Made by a program: the position numbers and the translations under genes. From CAYWKS01 sp964458935 (GTDB taxonomy: Bacteria; Planctomycetota; Phycisphaerae; Phycisphaerales; Zrk34), in NCBI GenBank assembly GCA_964458935.1, contig CAYWKS010000012.1, positions 35,087 through 99,086 of the forward strand: a stretch of 64,000 nt of DNA, read 5' to 3'. Shown piece after piece: positions 1 to 7,992 of the stretch (the stretch's first letter is position 1; each line of letters begins with the position of its first letter). The notes under the pieces are model-generated. The model did not search any database and was not told the DNA's origin. It saw only the letters and a list, made by a program, of their open reading frames with translations.

Positions 1-1176
<1,176 letters not shown>

Positions 1177-1863
1177 CGTCTTTCGCCGCGCTTCGAACCC
1201 ACGATCGTGGGTCTTATCGCCCATTCCGATCGACCTTGATCCGGACGGCACAACGTCGGAATAGACTATTTTTCCGCTTCAATCGGCCTGGAAACGGCCT
1301 TCACGGGCTTGTGGCGTGGATTGCATGCCGTCGTGGCACGGCATGTGCATTGCCTACACCGGTGTACGAGCCCTTTGGCAAGTGAGTAAACCCGCCCAGG
1401 TCGGACCCGCGCAACGGGGCGTGCTGGTGTAGAGAGATGGGATGTTCGCCGGGCCGGCTGCCCGGCGTACGCAACCGAGAGCCGAGCCGCGTGCCGGGCC
1501 GGCCTGGGCGGGTCACCGCTTGCTGAAGATCGCAAACTCCGCGGTCCGCTCCCCGGCGGCGTGCCCCAGCGCCGCCGCTGACCGCAGGAAGTTGGCAGAC
1601 GGGGCGGAACGGAGAAGCCCGCCGGCCGTCGCGCCCGATGCCGGTGCGGCTCTGTCACGCGGGCGCTCACGCAACGACCGGTCGCCGGCCGAATGGTTCG
1701 GTCAGCGACTGGAGACTTCGGGCAGGCTTGCGCAGCCCCGGCTGCGCAAGCCCTTTTCATGCGCTTCATGTCCAGCGTGCGCCCCGGACCGGCCGACGCA
1801 CGGCGGCGTTGCCCACAGGCCCGCCGGCTTCGACGCCGCGGCGGGCACCGCCGCAGCCATAAG
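1177..1863. other. Gene-less stretch with a degenerate RNA-element repeat
   Basis: No convincing protein gene is present; open frames here have the codon character of GC-rich noise. The stretch contains 1377-1437, which resembles the 3' end of the RNA-like unit at 2506-2566 (see repeat entries). It also contains an inverted repeat at about 1730-1752 (GGCTTGCGCAGCC/GGCTGCGCAAGCC), which could terminate read-through from tRNA-Ser on the minus strand but lacks a clear T-run. Confidence 0.5.
1377..1437 (-). repeat. Copy 1 of 61-bp repeat ending GCTGGTGTAGAGAGA (plus-strand reading)
   Basis: Both copies are 61 bp long. They begin GGCAAGT followed by an A-rich run into ACCCGC, and end CAACG(G/C)GGGCG(T/G)GCTGGTGTAGAGAGA, with 24 of the last 26 bases identical. 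In copy 2 the segment is a rho-independent terminator on the minus strand. In copy 1 the hairpin is weaker (CGCCC/GGGCG), so this may be a decayed paralogue. Confidence 0.55.
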
Positions 1864-1950
1864 CGGTGGGGGTGGGATTCGAACCCACGGTGACCCGAAG
1901 GCCACGCCGGTTTTCAAGACCGGTGCATTCAACCGCTCTGCCACCCCACC
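1864..1950 (-). tRNA. tRNA-Ser (anticodon UGA)
   Basis: On the minus strand the acceptor arm GGTGGGG (1950-1944) pairs with CCCCACC (1871-1865), followed by discriminator G at 1864. The anticodon loop reads CTTGAAA, giving anticodon TGA. A long variable arm (GTGGCCTTCGGGTCAC) marks it as class II, and the T-arm is GTGGG-TTCGAAT-CCCAC. CCA is not encoded. It decodes UCA (and probably UCG by wobble). A TTGACA box at 2072-2067 on the same strand could be its -35, but no good -10 is visible. Confidence 0.97.
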
Positions 1951-2188
1951 GGGTCCGGCGGCGCCGCGACCGTGAGCGTTCGAGGCCAGGGCGACGGGAA
2001 CACCGTCGGTCCGGCCGCCGGGAGGTGCGGCGTTGCCGTGTGTATCTTTTCGACCAGGCGGCGACCTGTCAATGAATCGGGGTCGGGCCGCCATGCCGCC
2101 GGGCCTGGGCACCAGGCAGGCGGTGCATGGGACGACCGATGGCGGGGCGGATACGAGATTAGCGGGTGGATGCGGCCGAGCGGCGCAA

Positions 2189-2224
2189 TAAAAAAGAGAG
2201 AGTACGCCTAAGCGTATCTCTCTC
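2189..2224 (-). terminator. Rho-independent terminator of candidate sRNA 1
   Basis: On the minus strand a long stem (GAGAGAGATACGC / GCGTACTCTCTC, one bulge, loop about TTAG) runs straight into TTTTTTATT. This is a textbook intrinsic terminator, yet no protein gene ends here; it closes the unit that starts near 2380. Confidence 0.85.
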
Positions 2225-2380
2225 CGTCCCCAGCCGTTTCCCTCTCGCTCCAACAACCAGCCAAGCTCTCTCGCGTCTTCCCGTGACGGCGGGTCTCTCA
2301 GGTCCACCGTCAGGCTGAGGAAACTGGGGCCAGTTTCAACAGCGGTGCCAACCCGATAAAGGGTATGGGTCACCAGCCAC
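2189..2380 (-). ncRNA. Candidate small RNA 1, about 190 nt, unknown family
   Basis: A consensus-like promoter (2414-2386) and a strong terminator (2189-2224) bracket about 190 nt with no convincing protein gene. A frame beginning MRYIYQW opens inside, but it runs through the terminator stem. Predicted local structure on the minus strand is dense. There is GGTGACCC paired with GGGT-TGG-CACC, and a perfect hairpin GAAACTG-GCCC-CAGTTTC. A third pairing is TGACGG/CCGTCA, before the terminator. I do not recognise RNase P, tmRNA, SRP RNA or 6S signatures. It has no adjacent downstream gene apart from tRNA-Ser, so a leader role is unlikely. The promoter and terminator are seen directly; that the product is a functional RNA is inference. 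Confidence 0.55.
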
Positions 2381-2385
2381 TGATA

Positions 2386-2414
2386 TATGTACCTCATTGC
2401 ATCGGTGGTGTCAA
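2386..2414 (-). promoter_or_regulatory. Sigma-70-type promoter of candidate sRNA 1
   Basis: Minus strand -35 TTGACA (2414-2409), 17-bp spacer, -10 TACATA (2391-2386). The predicted start is near 2380. Confidence 0.75.
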
Positions 2415-2505
2415 GATAATGTTGCCGCCGCGGGCAAAGTCTCGCGCGGCAGACCGAGGCGGCGGCGGGCGGCGAAATGTTAACGAACGGGGCGCGGCGG
2501 CGTAG

Positions 2506-2566
2506 GGGCAAGTAAAAACCCGCGCTGCTCTGTTAAGAGACAACGCGGGCGGCTGGTGTAGAGAGA
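2506..2566 (-). repeat. Copy 2 of 61-bp repeat; contains the sRNA 2 terminator
   Basis: This copy matches 1377-1437 in length, in both ends and in 24 of its last 26 bases. Read on the minus strand it is a CTCTCT-ACACCAGC tract followed by the terminator hairpin and T-run. Confidence 0.6.
2513..2549 (-). terminator. Rho-independent terminator of candidate sRNA 2
   Basis: Minus strand stem CCCGCG/CGCGGG with an inner CTCT-TAAC-AGAG pairing, followed by TTTTTACTT. There is no protein gene upstream on this strand. Confidence 0.85.
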
Positions 2567-2785
2567 GAGAGAAAATCGTGCGGGGCGGACGTACAGCCTT
2601 CGTGGCTGAAGTACAGCGGCGGATTCAAGCCGATCTGGCAGAATGCGGATTTGGGTGATATGGCCCAAGACATCGCACGCCGCAACCTGGCTGGATCACG
2701 CACGGCCAACAACAACGCCACGCGTCCCGCCCACATATTCTATTGGGTGATTGGGGAACTCTCTCTTTCATCCCATCACCGTTGT
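2513..2785 (-). ncRNA. Candidate small RNA 2, about 270 nt, unknown family
   Basis: This is a second promoter-to-terminator unit directly upstream of sRNA 1 and on the same strand. Near its 5' end GGTGATGGG can pair with CCCAATCACC around a loop holding GAAAGAGAGAG. A long CTCTCTCTCTCT tract just before the terminator could pair with that loop and bring the RNA ends together. Short open frames exist (60-67 codons) but lack a ribosome binding site or recognisable family. It may be a regulatory RNA or a short messenger for an unknown peptide. Confidence 0.45.
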
Positions 2786-2791
2786 GCAGTA

Positions 2792-2819
2792 AACATAGCA
2801 TGCCTGACACCTATGTCAA
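2792..2819 (-). promoter_or_regulatory. Sigma-70-type promoter of candidate sRNA 2
   Basis: Minus strand -35 TTGACA (2819-2814), 16-bp spacer, -10 TATGTT (2797-2792). The expected start is near 2785. Confidence 0.7.
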
Positions 2820-3435
2820 CCCAAAACTTCAGTCAATCCCGGGACTCGCGCAAATTTCATTCCCGGTCTCGAATCGGCCGACGCCATCGGCCCGGTCGAC
2901 CGCGCCGGGCGGCTGGGTGTCGGAATAAAGCACTATCAAGCAAAAGGTTAGCAAACGTCGCCCCAGGGCGCCGCCCGTGGCCGACGCGCACAAACTGCTT
3001 AAACATCAATGGTTAGGGATGTTACCTTCGCCGCCGGTCCCGCGGCGGATTGGACCTTGGCATTGATCTTGCCCCCTGTCGCCCGCAGGTGGCCGCGATC
3101 CGTGGCGGCGGGGTCACAGGCCTCGTCCGCTTCGCCGTCCGGGCATGCGTTACCGAGGCCTGTCAAGCTGCGTTGAGCAAACGGGTCGTGCCCGTCGCGC
3201 CCGACCCGCCGATTGGGCAAGTCGCGCACCAGTTGATGCCCTGCGCCCGACGCGGCGCTCCATCCGGCACGACAACCGCACCCCAACGCACCAAGGCATC
3301 GATCCTACCGCGCATACACCATTTGCTGTAGTGGCGTAAGCAGATCGCTTGAGTGCGCGTCGGGCATGGATCGGCGCGTCGAAAGGCTGCGTACGGGCAC
3401 GACGTTGTTGCAACTATGCGAAACATGCAACGCCG
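2820..3435. other. Stretch with no recognisable gene
   Basis: No frame has a start with a ribosome binding site, a domain motif or consistent codon bias. The base composition is less GC-rich between about 2700 and 3010 than in flanking genes. Confidence 0.5.
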
Positions 3436-3490
3436 GGATCGCGGTGGAGTCCGAGGCGTCTGCGCTTTGCTTCGGCGTGAACCTGCGACC
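3436..3490. repeat. 55-bp direct repeat, left copy, abutting the assembly gap
   Basis: The 55 bases ending at the gap are identical to 3591-3645 immediately after it. This is the pattern left when two contigs sharing a 55-mer are scaffolded with a nominal spacer instead of merged. Confidence 0.95.
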
Positions 3491-3590
3491 NNNNNNNNNN
3501 NNNNNNNNNNNNNNNNNNNNNNNNNNNNNNNNNNNNNNNNNNNNNNNNNNNNNNNNNNNNNNNNNNNNNNNNNNNNNNNNNNNNNNNNNN
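3491..3590. other. Assembly gap (100 N)
   Basis: Exactly 100 undetermined bases flanked by identical 55-bp ends. The true distance may be zero, or the locus may hold a collapsed tandem repeat. Confidence 0.99.
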
Positions 3591-3645
3591 GGATCGCGGT
3601 GGAGTCCGAGGCGTCTGCGCTTTGCTTCGGCGTGAACCTGCGACC
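3591..3645. repeat. 55-bp direct repeat, right copy
   Basis: Identical to 3436-3490. Its last 16 bases are also the left arm of the inverted repeat at 3630-3683. Confidence 0.95.
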
Positions 3646-3683
3646 TAAGCGTCGGCTGCGCCGCCGCGGTCGCAGGTTCACGC
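3630..3683. repeat. 16-bp inverted repeat containing a tRNA-Pro T-arm fragment
   Basis: GCGTGAACCTGCGACC (3630-3645) is the perfect reverse complement of 3668-3683, with a 22-nt spacer. The core 13-mer TGAACCTGCGACC also lies in the T-arm region of the adjacent tRNA-Pro (about 3750-3762) and at 3478-3490. The arms therefore look like copies of the 3' part of the tRNA, as seen with integration scars or tRNA-derived repeats. Confidence 0.7.
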
Positions 3684-3694
3684 TGGCGCCCAAA

Positions 3695-3732
3695 TTGACA
3701 ACGGGCAGGCCTGGCGGCCCGCCCGTCGTCAA
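3695..3732 (-). terminator. Hairpin at the 3' end of tRNA-Pro, probable terminator
   Basis: TTGACAACGGGC pairs with GCCCGTCGTCAA (11 of 12) immediately downstream of the minus-strand tRNA. The trailing T-run is short (ATTT), so termination is likely but not certain. Confidence 0.55.
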
Positions 3733-3806
<74 letters not shown>

Positions 3807-3827
3807 TGAGGTCGGTTGGAACACCGG

Positions 3828-3856
3828 ATGTTAGCGGTCGGTCGGCCATTTCGCAA
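3828..3856 (-). promoter_or_regulatory. Probable promoter of tRNA-Pro
   Basis: Minus strand -35 TTGCGA (3856-3851), 17-bp spacer, -10 TAACAT (3833-3828). A start near 3821 would leave a 15-nt leader before the tRNA. Confidence 0.6.
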
Positions 3857-3878
3857 CAACTGCCCGGCGCAGCTTGCA

Positions 3879-5744
3879 TCAGTCGCCGGCGGACTCGGCC
3901 AGGCGCTGGAGGCTGAGTTGATACTCCGCGGCGGCGAGCAGGGCCATGGCGGTCGTCGCCAGCGGCTGGCGGTTGTCCCAGAAGGCGGTGCGGACGCCGC
4001 CAAGGCCGCGGCCCAGGTCATGCACATACCAGGCGGCGTCGCGCGTGAGCGTCAGTTGTTCGAAGAACCGCAGGCCCAGGGCGCAGTTGAGCAGCCACGT
4101 GCCGCGCTGCTCGGCCTCGACCAGGCCCGGCACGCCCAGCGCCGCGGACTGGAGGATGAGCAGGTCGGCCGATCGCCAGGTGGGCTCGGGCATGACGGTC
4201 GCGTCCTGGATGAACCCGCCGACGGTGTCGGGGCTGACGTAGCTGGGGTCGGCGGGGTCCTGGGCGGCGGCGGGCCCGGGCGGCTGGACCTGGCGGGTCC
4301 AGTACTGCTGCGCGGCGCTGCGGACGAGCATGAACCCGCCGGTGGCCATGTCCAGCCGCAGCAGATCGAACTCGGCGAGCCCGGCCCACGGCATGACCTG
4401 CGAAGCGTTGCCGGCGCGGACGCTGGCCCAGATCGACCCCATCGCCTGCCGCGCGGTGCGCTGGGCCTGGTTGCTGCGCGTGCGATCGCAGTATCGGACC
4501 ATGGCGAGCGCGGACAGGGCATCGACCGGCGTGGCGCGGGGCGTGGTGTTCGCGTCGGCCGGCTCGCGGCCGCGCCGCTCATGCGCCTCGGTGAGGCGCG
4601 CCGCGAGCTGGTCGCGTTGCGGCTTGAGGTCGGCTGCATCCGGCGTTTCGAGCAGGGCGATCAACGCCATCGCCATATCGCCGATCGCCGGCGGACCGTC
4701 CTCGCCGTCGAGGTCAATCTCGTCGAGGGCGGCGTCGATCGCGCGGCGTGCGGCGGCGGCGTACCGCCCGGCGCGCGCTTCGGGCAGGTGCGCGGCGCCG
4801 GCGTATCGTGCCAGGGCATACGCGGCCAGCGCCGCGTCGCGCGCCTCGGCCACCCGGGGCGCATACTGGCTCGAGGTCGGCTGGAAGGTGCCGGCGAACC
4901 GGCCGCGGTCGTCCTGGCGGGCGAGCAGGTAGTCGGCCCATCGGCTCGCGAGGCGATCGATGCGCGTGAAGTCGGGCGGCGTCATCGGCAGGACGCGCTG
5001 GCCGCGGTGCAAGCGATGGACCGCGTCGGCGTCGGCCGGGCGGATCAGGTGGATCACCTGCATGGCGTGGAGCGTCGGGCCGGCGTCGGCGTTGATGCGG
5101 GCTATGGCGGCGGCATCGAGCCCGACGTCGCTGAGCAGCGTGTGCAGTTGTTGCTGGAGCGAGAGGTTGGCCGCGATCGCCTGGCCGGGGAACACCCACG
5201 CCCACCGTTCGCCGCGGCGCATGGCCAGCCCATGCACACCGATGACGATGCGTCGGGGCAACTGGTCCAGCCGCTGCATCTTCACCGGGCGTGGGGCGTG
5301 GGCGACCTGGCAGTCGACCTGGAGGAGCGGTCCGACCTTGGCGAGGTCGGCGGTGATGTTGGCGTCGGGGTTGCGCGTGGCCAGCCGCACGAGGCTGCGG
5401 CGGGCTTGGCGCAGGGCCTGGGCCGTGGCGTCGCGCGCCAGGGCGGCGAGGTCGACCGGCCGGGCCGCCGCCCGGCCGGGTGCGTCGCACATGGCGTGGG
5501 CCTGGCCAAGCGTAAGCCCCGACAGCCGGATGGCCACGTGAACGGCCGCGGCGTCGGTCGCCTGGATCGCCGCCGGCTGGTCGGGGACGGCCCCGCCCTC
5601 GACCCAGCGCTCGACCTGCACGAAGACCTGCTCGGCGATCGCGCGATCGAGCGGCCGGACGTCGCGCTCGGGCGGGGCGGCGAGCGTGGCGACGTGGGCG
5701 CCCGCCCACGGGACGAGCGCGAGGATGATGCACCAACACAACAT
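3879..5744 (-). CDS. Exported protein of unknown function, C-terminal alpha/alpha-toroid-like region
   Basis: About 621 residues from the ATG at 5744, chosen because it begins a signal peptide (MLCWCIILALVPWAG); the frame stays open 63 codons further upstream but that part has no such character. Residues 40-230 form a mixed region (VVHVAIRLSGL-like, then VIGVHGLAMRRGERWAWVFPGQ) that faintly recalls AMMECR1-type folds, though the RGC motif is absent. The C-terminal half is helical with repeated Ala/Leu-rich hairpins (ARDAALAAYALARYAG, ATTAMALLAAAEYQLSL), as in six- or seven-hairpin toroids such as prenyltransferase-like or glycosidase-like proteins. No catalytic residues can be assigned. The downstream neighbour is tRNA-Pro. 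Confidence 0.75.
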   Translation of the reverse strand: MLCWCIILALVPWAGAHVATLAAPPERDVRPLDRAIAEQVFVQVERWVEGGAVPDQPAAIQATDAAAVHVAIRLSGLTLGQAHAMCDAPGRAAARPVDLAALARDATAQALRQARRSLVRLATRNPDANITADLAKVGPLLQVDCQVAHAPRPVKMQRLDQLPRRIVIGVHGLAMRRGERWAWVFPGQAIAANLSLQQQLHTLLSDVGLDAAAIARINADAGPTLHAMQVIHLIRPADADAVHRLHRGQRVLPMTPPDFTRIDRLASRWADYLLARQDDRGRFAGTFQPTSSQYAPRVAEARDAALAAYALARYAGAAHLPEARAGRYAAAARRAIDAALDEIDLDGEDGPPAIGDMAMALIALLETPDAADLKPQRDQLAARLTEAHERRGREPADANTTPRATPVDALSALAMVRYCDRTRSNQAQRTARQAMGSIWASVRAGNASQVMPWAGLAEFDLLRLDMATGGFMLVRSAAQQYWTRQVQPPGPAAAQDPADPSYVSPDTVGGFIQDATVMPEPTWRSADLLILQSAALGVPGLVEAEQRGTWLLNCALGLRFFEQLTLTRDAAWYVHDLGRGLGGVRTAFWDNRQPLATTAMALLAAAEYQLSLQRLAESAGD

Positions 5745-5875
5745 CCGGCGCGGGCCCGCACAGCCGGGGCGACCGGGGGTGGAATACCGCAAAGCCAGCG
5801 TTTGCAATGGGTTAGAGAGGCGGACGGCCACTTGTGGCCCCGCTGGCATGTCGCTTGAAAGTAGTCGGGGTGCCA

Positions 5876-5973
5876 TGCAACGCAGTCTAACCAATTCGTC
5901 GACCGCTGTGCGAGGGATGAATCTCGGCCGCATGGTCGTGCTCGTGCTGCTGTTCTACGCGGCCATGTGCTGA
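5876..5973 (+). CDS. Possible small single-pass membrane peptide (32 aa)
   Basis: The frame encodes a short polar start and then a hydrophobic stretch (MVVLVLLFYAAMC) ending at a stop. A second in-frame ATG at 5918 follows a GAGGG too closely to be a good start. A plus-strand terminator-like hairpin follows about 105 bp later, which would fit a short independent transcript. No promoter is evident and no family is recognised, so this remains speculative. Confidence 0.2.
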
Positions 5974-6077
5974 TCGACAGACGCGGTGCGTGCGAGGCCC
6001 GTGAGACGCCGCATGCCCGCAAGGATTCGAGGGACGTTGGAGGAGGAAAGGTCGCCCGGAGGACCGACCCCGCTGCT

Positions 6078-6110
6078 GCCCAGGGATGTCAAAGTCCCTG
6101 GGCTTATTTT
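6078..6110 (+). terminator. Plus-strand terminator-like hairpin
   Basis: GCCCAGGGA (6078-6086) pairs perfectly with TCCCTGGGC (6095-6103), loop TGTCAAAG, then TTATTTTC. The T-rich tail is on the plus strand, although both flanking recognised genes are on the minus strand. Confidence 0.5.
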
Positions 6111-6145
6111 CAGCCGGTCGCCGGGGCCGCGCCGCATCGGCGCCG

Positions 6146-7153
6146 CTACGAACCGTTGGGCACGGCGACGGCGTGGTTGATGACCACGCATCCCTTGCCG
6201 GCGGCCTTGGCCTGGTACAGCGCCACGTCGGCCAGCGCGACCAACTGGTCGGCGTGGGTCGGGCGATTGCCACGCACCGACGCCAGCCCCACCGACATGC
6301 CGGTCTGACAACCGACGGGCAACAGGACGTGCGTGGCCTGGCGGAACTGGTGCTGGATCCGCCGGGCGACCTGCCGCGCCGTCTCGAGGTCCGCGTTGGG
6401 CAGGATCAGCACGAACTCGTCCCCGCCGTAACGGCCGGCCACATCGCTCCGGCGACAGTTCGCCTCCAGCACCCGCGCCGCGGTCTTCAACAGCGCGTCG
6501 CCTTTCTGATGTCCGAGCGTGTCATTGAGCGGCTTGAACGCATCGAGATCGATCATCGCGCACGTCAGGTCGGTGTGATGCCGCTGGGTCTCGGCGAATC
6601 GCCGTTCCAGGGTGTCCTGGATCGACCGGCGATTGGCCAGACCCGTGAGCGGGTCGGTGGTGGCCTGCCGCTCCAACTGGGCGACGGCGTGTTCGAGCTG
6701 GCGGTTCTTGCCCGACAGGTCTTCGAGTGTCTGCTCCAACTGTTGCCGCAGCCGGCGATTGTGCTGCTTGATCTGCCAGACTTCCAGGTTCTTCTCGACG
6801 ACGAGCGGGATGGTCACCATGTAATCGCCGACCTTGACGATGTAGTCGTAGGCGCCGAGGCGGATCGCCCGCATGGCGGTCTCCATGGTCGACTCGCTGG
6901 TGACCATGACGAAAGGCAGGTCGTCGCGGCGGTGCAGGGCCCGGTCGAGCAGGTCCAGCCCCGAGCCGTCCGGCAGGTGGATGTTGCTCAGCACCAGGTC
7001 GAAGCGTTCGAGGTCGAGGGCGATGGCGTCCGCGACCGACCCGACCACGACGATGCGCTCGTAGCCGAAGTGCGCCGTGAGGATATCGCACGTCATCCGG
7101 GCCGTCGGGACGTCGTCCTCAACGAGCAACAGGTAGGGCGAATGACGCGTCAT
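6146..7153 (-). CDS. Receiver-GGDEF protein (diguanylate cyclase) with Asn at the phosphorylation site
   Basis: 335 residues from the ATG at 7153; the frame also allows a start 13 codons upstream. Residues 1-125 are a CheY-like receiver that keeps the acidic pair (VEDD), the Thr (MVTSES) and the Lys (YIVKVGD). The phospho-accepting Asp is replaced by Asn57 in LVLSNIHLPDG (codon AAC, plus-strand bases 6983-6985). A coiled linker (about 130-175) leads to a GGDEF domain with RYGGDEF and an upstream RRSD, matching the RxxD product-inhibition site. It should make cyclic di-GMP from two GTP, but control by phosphorylation is probably lost or altered. No EAL domain is present. Confidence 0.93.
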   Translation of the reverse strand: MTRHSPYLLLVEDDVPTARMTCDILTAHFGYERIVVVGSVADAIALDLERFDLVLSNIHLPDGSGLDLLDRALHRRDDLPFVMVTSESTMETAMRAIRLGAYDYIVKVGDYMVTIPLVVEKNLEVWQIKQHNRRLRQQLEQTLEDLSGKNRQLEHAVAQLERQATTDPLTGLANRRSIQDTLERRFAETQRHHTDLTCAMIDLDAFKPLNDTLGHQKGDALLKTAARVLEANCRRSDVAGRYGGDEFVLILPNADLETARQVARRIQHQFRQATHVLLPVGCQTGMSVGLASVRGNRPTHADQLVALADVALYQAKAAGKGCVVINHAVAVPNGS

Positions 7154-7293
7154 GACAGCAGTGGACCCCTCGTTGCAGCCTCGTGGCGCCAACGGTGGTA
7201 TCGGACGGATCGGGCGGGCGATTTACCCGGCCGCGCAGAGCCTTTGGTGCGGTCGCGCTTTTCCGTCGACGCCGAGGGCGATACACTCGCGGC

Positions 7294-7992
7294 ATGCAGC
7301 GTTTCACATGGCTCAGGACCGGCGTCATCGCGGCGACCGTCACGATCGTCTGCCTCGCGCCGCTCGCGGCGTGCCAGAAGCAGGTCGCCATCGACAACCC
7401 CATCCCGGTGGCCGACCACGAATACGACGCGGTGTTCAACGAGGCGGTGGCGACGCTGAGGCGGCATCGATTCGTCGTGGAGCGACAGGATCGACGTTTC
7501 GGGGTGATCACCACGCGCCCGATCGTCGCTTCGAGCGTGCTTGAGCCGTGGCGAGACGACAACACGACCGCGGGCCAGGTCGTCGGCAACACGCTGAACC
7601 AGCGCCGACGGTCGGTCCGGGTGCTGCTGGAGCCGACGGTTGCGGTCGCGGCGCCGCGCCCGGATCGGCCGCGGTATGAACTGTACGTGGAGGTGACGGT
7701 GGAGCAGCGGCAGCACCCGCCGCGGATGCTGCATACGGCTCGGGCCGGGTCGCTGGCCAGCTACGAGCGCGACCCCGGCCTGCGTGCGGCGCGGACCGAG
7801 CAGGGCGTACAGCGCAGCTTCTGGCGGCCGATCGGGCGCGATCCGTATCTCGAGCAGCGTCTGATCGCCGAAATCTTCGAGCAGGCGACCCCGAGCCCGT
7901 CGGGGGGCGACCCCCATGCCGGCGACCCGCCCCAGGCCGGACCGGCCGACGAAGCCGCCGCCGGTGCGACCGATGGGTTGAGTGCATCATGA
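7294..7992 (+). CDS. Predicted lipoprotein, unknown function
   Basis: 232 residues from the ATG at 7294, chosen because it starts a lipoprotein signal peptide with lipobox LAAC (GVIAATVTIVCLAPLAAC). The mature part is compact. It has a region typical of outer-membrane or periplasmic assembly-type lipoproteins (DHEYDAVFNEAVATLRRHRF, then YELYVEVTVEQ), and a low-complexity acidic/proline tail from about residue 205. Its stop overlaps the start of mqnD by four bases (ATGA), so the two are translationally coupled even though no shared function is apparent. Confidence 0.85.
   Translation: MQRFTWLRTGVIAATVTIVCLAPLAACQKQVAIDNPIPVADHEYDAVFNEAVATLRRHRFVVERQDRRFGVITTRPIVASSVLEPWRDDNTTAGQVVGNTLNQRRRSVRVLLEPTVAVAAPRPDRPRYELYVEVTVEQRQHPPRMLHTARAGSLASYERDPGLRAARTEQGVQRSFWRPIGRDPYLEQRLIAEIFEQATPSPSGGDPHAGDPPQAGPADEAAAGATDGLSAS

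Larger units (their letters stand above)
5745..6145. other. Intergenic region with a possible small-peptide unit
   Basis: It lies between two minus-strand genes. It contains, on the plus strand, a 32-codon frame ending in a hydrophobic segment (5876-5973) and a terminator-like hairpin at 6078-6110. No other feature is recognisable. Confidence 0.4.

Noticed and set aside
1410..1780. Considered RNase P RNA or tmRNA in the 1.4-1.8 kb stretch
   Set aside because: The conserved cores of these RNAs are absent on both strands.
1702..2511. A 269-codon minus-strand frame spanning tRNA-Ser
   Set aside because: It runs through a tRNA and two terminator/promoter elements, so it cannot be one protein gene.
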